Shown: piece after piece, positions 13,000-21,089 of the stretch
Layout of the letters: each line of letters opens with the position of its first letter
Position numbering within the stretch: the stretch's first letter is position 1
Source: Tenebrio molitor
Lineage: Eukaryota; Arthropoda; Insecta; Coleoptera; Tenebrionidae
Length of the DNA: 64,000 nucleotides
Reading direction: 5' to 3'
Assembly (NCBI RefSeq): GCF_963966145.1
Contig: NC_091046.1
Span: 39,370,001-39,434,000 of the forward strand
Notes under the pieces: model-generated
Seen by the model: only the letters and a program-made list of their open reading frames with translations
The model's database searches: none
What the model was told of the DNA's origin: nothing
Made by a program: the position numbers and the translations under genes

Positions 13000-13430
13000 A
13001 AAGATAACTATTATTATAAAACAAAAAGTAAATAAAGTGACCTAAATATTCGACTTCTTGTTAGTCAATTCACAAAATAACAAATTATTGTTCGTTCGTT
13101 ACATCTTTGTCAAACTTCAATTATAAGATATTCCTAGTGAATAGCAATGACTAAAGAGGCAAGTGTATTAAAGGAGAATGTAGTAAAATATTAACCAGGG
13201 CTTGGAGTAGCAACGGTGGTTAAAGGAGAAATTTATGTGCCGCTTTGAAATTAAGGGCCACGTTTATTAATAACTAATATATGCAAATTTTCGAGGTGTA
13301 TTTAGTTATGCCATGATTTTACGCTAGGTATTTATTTCTCGACTTAAAATTAAAAAATATTATTTTAACTCAGTTTAACCTGAATTAGCTTCATTTGCAT
13401 TTATTTATGAACTCATCCTGTATTATAATA

Positions 13431-13654
13431 CAGTTGGCTTCAAAAAAAAAAAACGGGAAATGAAATTTGACCTAATGTGAACTGAAAATTTAATTTGACA
13501 ATTTATGTCAATTTGTGTCTGTTTGACAGTAGTATTTCTGACACATAAGTGCAGTTTTTTAACCTAAATTCTAAAAGGCCGTTTCAACTATAAAAATTTA
13601 ATAAAATCTGACAGAACTTTTTCTGACAGTTCCCGTTTTTTTTGAAGCCAACCG
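13431..13654. mobile_element. 224-bp Tc1/mariner-type MITE (CAGTTGGCTTC ends)
   Basis: Left end CAGTTGGCTTC plus a poly-A run and CGGGAA; the right end is the complement of CGGTTGGCTTC plus A-run and CGGGAA. TA lies on both sides (13429-13430, 13655-13656). It sits 32 bp from a second MITE with related ends. Confidence 0.85.
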
Positions 13655-13686
13655 TACCTACATTTTTAATTTACCCATTTGTTGTA

Positions 13687-13885
13687 CAGTTGGTTACAAA
13701 AAAACGGGAACTGTCAAAATAAAATGACACATTTTTACAATGTTTCCATAGTGTAAAATCTTCTTACGAGAGATAGGTTAGAATTAACGTCAAAATTGAA
13801 TGACATTTAAAAAAAATATTTGACGGGCAAAACCAAATTTACATTAGGAAAATTTTCGTTTTCCGTTTTTTTTTGCAACCAATTG
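13687..13885. mobile_element. 199-bp Tc1/mariner-type MITE (CAGTTGGTTAC ends)
   Basis: Left end CAGTTGGTTAC plus A-run and CGGGAA; right end in complement CAATTGGTTGC plus A-run and CGG. TA flanks both ends (13685-13686, 13886-13887). Its termini resemble those of the neighbouring MITE but the interiors differ. Confidence 0.85.
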
Positions 13886-14740
13886 TAAATGTAGGTGCCT
13901 GTAAATACATATACATATACAATTCGAAACACGGAATTTCGGGCATAACTGTCAATATACCGTCAAAAAATGTAAAATAGGCCTTAGATTATTAACCTCA
14001 ATTTTCGCCGTTTAAGACGATTTTGATTGACATGCGTTGATGTGAACAGAAAATAAATTTCAAAATTTGACTTTTGAATGTCACGTTGACAACAAAAAGT
14101 GATTTACATCGCAATTTTTTGAAGTGACAGAAAAATGATGCACGAAATTCCGTGTCTCTATCAGTACTATGAATTTGAAAATTATTGTATCACTAAAGTA
14201 TACTAGGTATATCTTGAAATATTACACTGTATACCCTTGATCTTGATGAAATAATATTTCAGTACTCACTTAAAAATTTAAATAATCAATTATTCTAGAG
14301 CAGCACTTAAAAATTTACCTCCTGTGGGCTGCTTGGTTGAAAATCAAGTCAGAAAGTTTGAGTGTTCGAATAGAATCCAAGGTTTATAAGCTCCGTGGGG
14401 TTGTAGGTGTTTTTTTTTTGTGTTATTCTAGTGAGGGAACACCTAATGCGTGATCGACAAACTCTGTAGTAAAAGTTTAGTGCTTTATGACGTCACGAGT
14501 AACTTTTGCGGGGGGGAAAAATTCAAACTATTGTTTTAAATAGCAACGAGGCAACCTAAAATACCCTGCGATTATTTAAATTATAAATAATTAGAGCAGG
14601 CTGTGAATTTTAAATTAGGCTGGTACCACTGACTGTTGACAATTTGATTTAATATCTGAATTGTCAAAGTAACGTTTCAAAATGTGTGATTTAGAACATA
14701 AAATTTTTCTTACTGAGAGTTAAAAACGCTGAACGACAAG
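13886..14740. other. Non-coding stretch
   Basis: AT-rich sequence between a MITE and the mariner pseudogene. No gene was recognised. Confidence 0.4.
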
Positions 14741-15500
14741 AAAATGGCAAATGGAAATAGAGCACTGCATTAATGATTTTCAAAATGCATTCCCTAATTT
14801 TCCTGTAGGTAGATTATCAAAAATTGTTCCAACAAATTTAAAAATGTGTGGCGAAATTTCGTAATGTTGGGAATGTTGGTCAAAAAACCGGTAGCGAAGC
14901 GCCCAAAAAATGAACTGAGATTGTGGCAGATGTTGGAGCAAGAATGGAGCAGTCTCCTAAAAAACCTCTTCGCAGGTTAGCCCAAGAGATGGACCTCTCA
15001 TATGGAAGTTGTCACAAAATTTTAAAACAAGATTTAAATATTCATTCCTATAAAATTACCGTCATTTAAGAGCTGCACCCACGAGATTTTCCTACGCGAA
15101 TAAAATACTGTTAGTGATTTTTGAATCATTTAAATAACAACAATATCTTAAATTTAACATTTTTTCCGATGAATCATGGTTTCACCTGTCTTGATATGTA
15201 AACAAACAAAATATGCGAATTTGGTCTTCAATGAATCCTCATGAGTTTGTTCAATCGTATCTCCATCCACAGAAAATTGGTGTTTGGCTAGCGGTCTCTC
15301 GAAGACGCATATTTGGACCTGTTTTTTTTTTAAGGAACGATAAATGCCGCGAGATATCGAAATAATTTACTCGAATCTTTTTTCCACAATATTCATGATG
15401 AACTTCTACATGGGTACTATGGCGGACAAAAAATTTCGTCCACAACTGTCATTCCACTTACGTATGCTGTAAAGCAGCCTTTAGAAACGAATAACCTCAC
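14740..15500 (+). pseudogene. Degenerate Tc1/mariner (DDE) transposase
   Basis: Successive plus-strand frames give pieces of one transposase. A helix-turn-helix part contains MEQSPKKPLRRLAQEMDLSY followed by GSCHKILKQDLNIHSYKITV. A catalytic-core part contains NKQNMRIW and KIGVWLAVSRRRIFGPVFF. A later piece reads TINAARYRNNLLESFFHNIH. These fit the IS630-Tc1-mariner family in that order. The frame is broken by several stops and shifts (for example a stop after HSYKITVI near 15070, and one in the residues before NKQ), so the gene is dead. Its ends were not resolved. Confidence 0.8.
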
Positions 15501-15700
15501 TTCACATGTTGACATGTGTCAATCAAATTGTGTCTACATGCTTCTGGGTGACAGTAATAAAAAATAAAATTTCAAATTTTAATTTGCAAACGTCAATCAT
15601 AATGTTCATATAACATGTACGCCAATGCGAAGTAACCTATAGGAAATATGCTTTAAAACAAGGAAACCGCATTCGTGTACGTTTTATAAAATATGATATA

Positions 15701-15887
15701 CAGGGTGTATTTTTAAAATATACCGAAATTTTACCTACGAGGTTGTTTGACAACGTAGAAGACTAAAAGCAATTAAAAAAAATCATTTTATTTTTTGACA
15801 TAGAATTTTTTAAACATTTTTTCCGAGTTCTACATGAAGCCAGTAGCTCGTGATTAAAATATCTGCACAACTTTCAAAATCACCCTG
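15701..15887. mobile_element. CAGGGTGTATTTTT repeat, copy A
   Basis: Begins CAGGGTGTATTTTTAAAATA and ends CACCCTG, with TA flanking (15699-15700, 15888-15889). A second copy lies at 49207-49414 and is near-identical over most of its length. About 22 bp of the left flank are also shared between the copies, so the true repeat may extend further left. Confidence 0.75.
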
Positions 15888-17060
15888 TAAACTACAAAAA
15901 TCAAAGAGTTCAGCAACATCATTTATTAATATTTATTGTGAACATACAATTATTTGAAATTGGGTTTTGAAAAAGACCACTTTATTAATTTATTAATAAT
16001 TTAAATCACTAAAATTGCGTTCTAATGGTGTTCGTTTTATGCTTTTATTGCGTATGAAGATAAAATAGTATATTTTATTCGGGGTAAAAATAATTTTGTA
16101 TGGCTTAGCTGAATTAATTAACTTTCAGCTTCGCCATAAAAAATTTCATTTTTACCACTACTAAAATAATATACTATTATTTATTTGTCGTAATTTTTGT
16201 TTAATTTTTTTTCTCCAATTTCGTATTGTGAAATAAAATGAATAATAACGAAATTATGGATATTTTACAAGCATATTTCGAAAATAATAGAAATTACTGC
16301 ATGCAGAGAAACGCCACCTGAAATTCTTATGAATGCCACGCAAAATATGATACGTAGATGCCTCGAACAAATTGGTGCTCAATTTGAAGTTCCGTTGAAA
16401 AATGTTTATTGTTATTAATGAATAAAAATTGTTTCTATGGCTACAAAAATGTCTTCATAAGTAATTCATGGCCTGCTACGAATAAAGTTCTACTTGCTCC
16501 TAATAATTAGAATAACATTTAAATATACCGGTGTGCTATATTTTTGAACTCAGAAAAACATAATGAATCTAACTGTACCACAAAAACTGTATGTTGCGGT
16601 ACTATTCCCGTTGCTGAAATTATAAGTGGTAAAATCGAATTTTTTTCTAAACACCAAAGATTTCTCATAACAACGGAGAGCTCTAAATATTTTTATTTTT
16701 CACATTAGTATAATTGCATGATAACTCCTAGGATACGAAATACGTAAACATGTCCATAACAACCGGGGAATAATAACAGGGCGTAATAAGAATAAGCGGG
16801 CGTAATGAATTCATAACGCCCTCATCAATTCACAATTGCAAAGATGCCAATTTTTTTTTTTAAGAACACGTATAGTGAAAAATAAAATAAAACCGAATGA
16901 TTACGCCCATCGAACGATATCCATCTCTCGGGCTAAAGCCCTCGAGCTGGATTCATCGTTCTCCGGGCGTAATCATCGTTGTAACGCCCTTGGTGCATAA
17001 ATAGCTAATTCATTTTTGTGTTATATGTCTGTGTTATATTATGTGAATTTGGAACAGCTA
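15888..17060. other. Non-coding stretch with two hairpins
   Basis: Contains fold-backs at about 16066-16180 (arms ATAGTATATT / AATATACTAT, core GGCTTAGCTG...CAGCTTCGCC) and 16898-16966 (arms GATTACGCCC / GGGCGTAATC, core CTCGGGCTAAAGCCCTCGAG). Repeated GGCGTAAT motifs occur near 16788-16845. No gene was recognised. Confidence 0.55.
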
Positions 17061-17493
17061 TATCTCAAAGATATGCTTGCTTTTTTTGTTTATTTAAAAT
17101 AATAATGTCTGGTCTGTTATGCTTAATATGAATGTCAGTTAAAACTGTTTGATCAAAATATAATTTGTAATTATCATGTTTCAAACAACTTTCTGGTATA
17201 TAACTATAATGTGGTTGTGTATTCTTTAATAAATTGAATTTAATAGCTAAATTCATGTGTATAATTTTAGCGAAAACATCATTACGTTTGTTATATTCGC
17301 TTTGAGCCAAAACGGTGCAAGAAGAAATGATGTGTTCAATTGTTTCCCCTTCAGTTCCGCAAATCCTACATTTATCAATTATCGATTGCAAACCGCATAT
17401 GTGTTTTTTATAATTTCTTGTATTTATAACATGATCTTGTATTGCAAATATAAAACCCTCCGTCTCAGGATGAATATTTGATTTCTTAAGCAA
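17040..17493 (-). pseudogene. C-terminal fragment of an R4/Dong-like LINE (CCHC knuckle and restriction-like endonuclease)
   Basis: A minus-strand 142-aa open frame carries a zinc knuckle, CRICGTEGETIEHIISSC (C-x2-C-x7-H-x4-C). About 75 residues later comes the motif RPDIIILNKQKKQAYL. The arrangement matches the end of site-specific non-LTR retrotransposons that use a restriction-like endonuclease (R2/R4 type). The frame stops at TGA and then continues in frame as DIAVPNSH, whereas the family normally reads through with a hydrophobic residue at that point. The upstream reverse transcriptase is absent. It is therefore a 5'-truncated, inactivated insertion. Confidence 0.7.
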
Positions 17494-17526
17494 TGCATGA
17501 GAAGCCTGAATATTAATTTCTGGTTG

Positions 17527-17750
17527 TTCCAGTTCTTTAAAGTATCTCCCATGTAAAGACTTAATTTATTTTTGTTAAATTAACGATTAAATCCAGAAAT
17601 ATTGAGTTGTTTTGCAATCAATTTTAAAAATATTGATTTGTTCCAGTTCTTTAAAGTATCTCCCATGTAAAGACTTAATTTATTTTTGTTAAATTAACAA
17701 TTAAATTCAGAGTTGTTTTGCAATCAATTTTAAAAATATTGAGTTGTTTT
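17527..17750. repeat. Tandem duplication, unit ~114 bp, two copies
   Basis: TTCCAGTTCTTTAAAGTATC recurs at 17527 and 17641, and the sequence after it stays matched (TTAATTTATTTTTGTTAAAT, then TTTGCAATCAATTTTAAAAA) with few differences. It lies directly upstream of the LINE fragment and may be part of it. Confidence 0.8.
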
Positions 17751-18197
17751 GCACCCAATTTAACTCCTGTGTGTGAACTCACTTATTCACATCATTTTGA
17801 TGTTTTTTTATGTAGAGCGGCAACCATAAATTTTACATTCAGTTTTCACGCCTACTTCGAGTACAATCATTTAGAATAACCCTGTAAAAAAAAATCCCGC
17901 CTACTCTAATTTATAATTTTAAAAATGGTCGCACGGTATGCAAATTAGTCAGTTCTACCAACCTTACTGTTTATAACTTTGTACACACATGCGCCCTCTT
18001 TGAATGATCACTTATTATATCACCAAGCCTATGTCCGTCGGAAGATGTCAGCACCGACATTACAGGAAGTCTTTTTATCTACAAATCTTAAATTTGAGAA
18101 AGCATTGTGTTCATGTCAACGTAATTGTGTATTTCAATAAAATTTCAATTATTAGTGAGAGTGAGTACAATTTAAGCTGTGAAGAACCACAACAATC
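17751..18197. other. Spacer and probable SEM1 5' untranslated/promoter region
   Basis: No open frame of note. The SEM1 start codon follows at 18198, so the promoter and 5' UTR of SEM1 should lie here; no specific motif was identified. Confidence 0.4.
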
Positions 18198-18523
18198 ATG
18201 TCTGAAAAACCAAAGCTAGATCTGGGCGTTCTTGAAGAAGATGACGAATTTGAAGAATTTCCGGTTGAAGGTAAATTTGAGGTTAGGTGTAATGATTTGC
18301 AACAATATTTATACCGATTCTTTTACAGACTGGACCGGGAAAGACAAAGACGAGCAAGATATCAGTGTGTGGGAAGATAATTGGGAAGATGATAATGTAG
18401 AAGATGATTTCAACAAACAGCTAAGGTAATTAGTTTGGTGATGAGATTCGTAAGTGATTTTTAACAATTTTAACTTGTAGAGCTCAGTTAGAGAAACAAA
18501 AGGCTAAACCACCAGGAAAATGA
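18198..18523 (+). CDS. SEM1: SEM1/DSS1, 26S proteasome complex subunit
   Basis: Three exons: 18198-18270, 18329-18425 and 18481-18523. They join in frame across GT-AG introns of 58 and 55 nt to give 70 aa, the usual length of SEM1. The protein is highly acidic and carries the family signature LEEDDEFEEFP, then ISVWEDNWEDDNVEDDFNKQ and a short basic tail. Known family role: an intrinsically disordered subunit of the 19S proteasome lid, also found in TREX-2 and BRCA2 complexes. Start choice: the first ATG, followed by SEKPKLDLG, matches the family N-terminus. Overlapping AATAAA signals lie at 18569-18578. The gene converges on GPN2, whose stop codon is about 110 bp beyond this stop. Identification is confident; only the UTRs are unresolved. 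Confidence 0.95.
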
Positions 18524-18568
18524 AATATAAATTAAGTTTTGATTAAGATTAATGTAAGGTAAATGTGT

Positions 18569-18578
18569 AATAAATAAA
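18569..18578 (+). terminator. SEM1 polyadenylation signal
   Basis: Two overlapping AATAAA hexamers lie about 46 nt after the SEM1 stop codon. Confidence 0.7.
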
Positions 18579-18596
18579 TTTTTCTATATGTATGCT

Positions 18597-18602
18597 TTTA
18601 TT
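18597..18602 (-). terminator. GPN2 polyadenylation signal
   Basis: TTTATT on the plus strand (AATAAA on the minus strand) lies 30 nt past the GPN2 stop, within about 20 bp of the SEM1 signal. The two transcripts probably end head-on or overlap. Confidence 0.65.
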
Positions 18603-18631
18603 TGTTAAATAAGGTAGTATAATGAGGAAAA

Positions 18632-19637
18632 TTAAAAGAAATCTGTGTCGTAGCGTTCTGATTCAGTTCTGGACCCAACAGCACATGAGAGTAATGCCTG
18701 AATACTTCTTTCTTCTCCACTGCCATAGATATAACCATTTGCCTGCAAGACAGTTCCGTGTTATCATTTTAAAAGTTCAATTCATTTCTGTTACCTTGTC
18801 AACTGCACTTTTCAAGTTTAGTAAACTCTTCTCTGACTTCACATCTAATAAAATGAAACACACCAAGCTGTAATCTTGAATTAATTCAATCAAAGCAGCA
18901 TTCAACTTTTTGTACTTCTTTGTTAAAGGCCCATCATCTAATAAATCCAATAAATAATCTAAATTCAAAACATCTGTATAAAAATCAATGTTAAAGTCCA
19001 ATTTATCTGAATTCTTTTTTAGTAGATCAGCCTGAAACAAAGACAGTATAAAATGGTCAAAATGTACATTATTAAAATAGCATACTTTACTCAAGACATT
19101 GACATGTGGCAAACCTATTTGCATCATTGTTGAAAGACTTAACAGGAGAGTTGAGATAAATTTAGCAGGGTCTGAACAGTAATGGGAATCTACCATGTGA
19201 ACTGCACACAAATGGTAACCTATTTTCTCCAACTTCCCAAATATGTTTTTGATAGAGTTGTGATGTGTGTACAACTCCACTTGTCCTGGCATATCAAAAA
19301 TTAAGTAACTGTTTTTTATTTGAACCAACTGGCTTAAAAGCCAGTCAAAATTCTCTTCCAAATACTCCATGCAATACATCAGTGCTCCATTAGGCCCTAA
19401 ATTTAAACTGTCCATCACATCTTTAACAGTTACTAATTTCATCACATCAATTGCAGGATTGTAATTCATATTTTCATTAGCTGGATCCAAATTGACTACT
19501 TCCACTTTCCTGTTCAACTTGTCCTTGTAGAAATCATACACTTTCCCACAATATGTAGTCTTGCCAGATCCTGGGGGCCCTATGCTAACCTGTCCAAAAA
19601 AATTTTCAGCAACCTTTGTTCTCTTTGCTACTGACAT
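18632..19637 (-). CDS. GPN2: GPN-loop GTPase 2
   Basis: Three exons on the minus strand: 19637-19086, 19031-18795 and 18742-18632, separated by GT-AG introns of 54 and 52 nt. Together they give 299 aa, close to the ~310 aa of animal GPN2. Visible motifs are the Walker A loop GPPGSGKTTYCG near residues 19-30, the GPN loop LGPNGAL, the switch segment FDMPGQVELYTHH, and VDSHYCSDPAKFI. The last exon supplies ANGYIYGSGEERSIQALL and ends in FF. Family role: GPN GTPases assist assembly and nuclear import of RNA polymerase II. Start choice: the ATG at 19637, about 14 residues before FGQVSIGPPG, matches the short N-terminus of orthologues. This ATG lies inside the 3' end of PSMG3 in another frame. Translation therefore needs a dicistronic message, an internal promoter or alternative splicing. 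Confidence 0.93.
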
Positions 19638-20052
19638 CTTTGTCACTTGAGTAATTCTTAATAGCCTCAGCAATACTCTTCACTGTATTTCTACTGTAAT
19701 CCTTTAGGCTTAAAAATATCAGCAGTTGCTTCCTGATGTTCAGTTCTTTCGTGATGAACCTAGCAGCAGCTTCACCATAGATGTTATCTTTACCAAACAA
19801 CTGATGAACCGAGTATATGGGCTCCACCGTACAAATGCCGTTTTCTGTGTGGTCCACCGAAACCGAGTACAAACTGTACAGCTTTTCGAATTGAGTCGCA
19901 ATGATCAAATTCTGATTGGTGAAAGTGCCAATCACAAATTCCGTGCGGTGCCCGTTGACGTTCGCGGCGAAGTTAAAAATGTTGGAGCAGGTGTCGTTTA
20001 TTGACAAGGTACTGATTAATGAAGACACATCCATAGCACTAGAACATGCCAA
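19606..20052 (-). CDS. PSMG3: Proteasome assembly chaperone 3-like protein
   Basis: A single-exon open frame of 148 aa (142 if the second Met, MDVSSLIS, is used). The middle resembles PSMG3/PAC3: a β-rich core with TEFVIGTFTNQNLIIATQFE, then a Leu-rich strand (RKQLLIFLSLKD) and a C-terminal helix (VKSIAEAIKN). Family role: PSMG3 pairs with PSMG4 to promote ordered assembly of the 20S proteasome α-ring. The assignment rests on fold-level pattern and length (animal PSMG3 is about 120-125 aa), so it is less certain than SEM1 or GPN2. The last 32 nt, including the stop, overlap the start of GPN2 in a different frame on the same strand. A proteasome assembly factor therefore sits less than 1.5 kb from the proteasome subunit gene SEM1. 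Confidence 0.75.
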   Translation of the reverse strand: MACSSAMDVSSLISTLSINDTCSNIFNFAANVNGHRTEFVIGTFTNQNLIIATQFEKLYSLYSVSVDHTENGICTVEPIYSVHQLFGKDNIYGEAAARFITKELNIRKQLLIFLSLKDYSRNTVKSIAEAIKNYSSDKDVSSKENKGC

Positions 20053-20072
20053 TTGTTGTAAATTACGTCTTG

Positions 20073-20150
20073 CACTTGGTCACACATACACATCATAGCA
20101 CAGAACACCCAATATAAGAACTGATTTCCCTATGTTAAAGGTTGGCAACA
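20073..20150 (-). promoter_or_regulatory. Possible PSMG3 core promoter motifs
   Basis: Two short sequences upstream of the PSMG3 start, TTGGTCACACA (20077-20087) and GGTTGGCAACA (20140-20150), resemble housekeeping promoter elements known from flies (a GGTCACAC type and a TGGCAAC type). The second is also the candidate terminal repeat of the neighbouring THAP transposon, so its meaning is ambiguous. No TATA box was seen. Confidence 0.3.
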
Positions 20151-20258
20151 CAAAATACAGCGATCCTGGTAGTCCAGTGGCAAACTAAATGACCGCGGGA
20201 AAAATTTGAACGCAACCGTCTTTATAATGCTCCCTTTTTAAGGTATAAGTTTTTTTAG

Positions 20259-20335
20259 TTGTCAAGATATTAAAGTGAAAAAAGTAAATTTGGTTTAAAA
20301 ACCAAATATACTTTTTCACTTTAAAATCTTAACAA
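20259..20335. repeat. 77-bp hairpin
   Basis: Arms of about 37 bp (TTGTCAAGATATTAAAGTGA and its near-complement) flank a tiny A-rich loop. It sits between PSMG3 and the THAP transposase gene and may be a subterminal structure of that element. Confidence 0.7.
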
Positions 20336-20542
20336 TTTTAATAGCAGGAAAATAAAATTAAATACAAATATATTTATTAACTATATATTGAACGAAAAAA
20401 TGACACAAATAAGAAAAAAATTTAACAAGATAAAATTTGTAAATCCTACAAAAACATTAAAAGCTAAAAACAAGAAAAAAATGTAAAAATTCAACAAACA
20501 AAATATTATTCACTTGAAAAAAGTAAAAAACAAATCTAGAAA

Positions 20543-20661
20543 TTTCACTGTCTTGAGAATGTGAGGAAGGTTTTTGATGAAAACATTTGCAAACCGCAGT
20601 CGATGTTGTAGCCTGATAATATGAACATTCTACAAATTTTTCATCTTGGATTACAACACTC
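20543..20661 (-). pseudogene. Partial copy of the THAP transposase 5' coding region
   Basis: A minus-strand segment coding for VECSYYQATTSTAVCKCF, then HQKPSSHSQD, closely repeats residues coded at 23391-23509 in the intact gene (VECSCHQATTSTAVCKCF). The two DNA segments are about 85% alike by eye over ~118 bp. Flanking AT-rich sequence at 20425-20530 also repeats the 3' flank at about 20928-21010, including GAAAAAAGTAAAAAACAAA-like runs. The arrangement looks like an internally deleted copy of the element placed beside the full one. Confidence 0.75.
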
Positions 20662-20783
20662 GACATTTTGTGAATTGTTTATAACAATAATAATAGACTT
20701 GTTCCCGCTACGGGTGCACTATCGCAGCGTGAAGCGCCGGATACCATTTACCTGTTAACAGGCTCGGCCGATGTTATGCATTC

Positions 20784-20830
20784 GAACAAGTTCCGACTTC
20801 AGCAGGCTGAAGCGTGAACTTGTAAGTTCA
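20784..20830. repeat. Hairpin GAACAAGTTC...GAACTTGTAAGTTC
   Basis: Arms around GACTTCAGC-AG-GCTGAAG form a stem of about 20 bp. It lies in the spacer between the partial and full copies of the THAP element. Confidence 0.6.
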
Positions 20831-20893
20831 TCCAAAATATAAAAACAAAAATACTACAAAACCGCAAATCGACAAAACAAACAAGAAAAAAAT

Positions 20894-21035
20894 AAAACAA
20901 GATATAATTCTAAAAATTCAACAAAACAAGATAAAATTCTAAAAATTCAACAAAAACAAATAGAAAACAAAATAGCATTCATGAAAAAGTAAAAAACAAA
21001 ACAAGATAAAATTCTATAAACCCAACAAAAAAATA
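20894..21035. repeat. Degenerate direct repeats 3' of the THAP transposase
   Basis: The motif ACAAGATAAAATTCTAAAAA followed by TTCAACAAAA recurs about three times here and in diverged form near 20425. It may be subterminal repeats of the transposon or slippage products. Confidence 0.55.
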
Positions 21036-21089
21036 CAGTCTATAATTGATATAATAAAACAAGGCTAACGAATCACACAAATCACAGCA

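Noticed and set aside
16788..16845. Repeated GGGCGTAAT motifs as a CRISPR-like or regulatory array
   Set aside because: Irregular spacing, few copies, and they pair with each other as hairpin arms.
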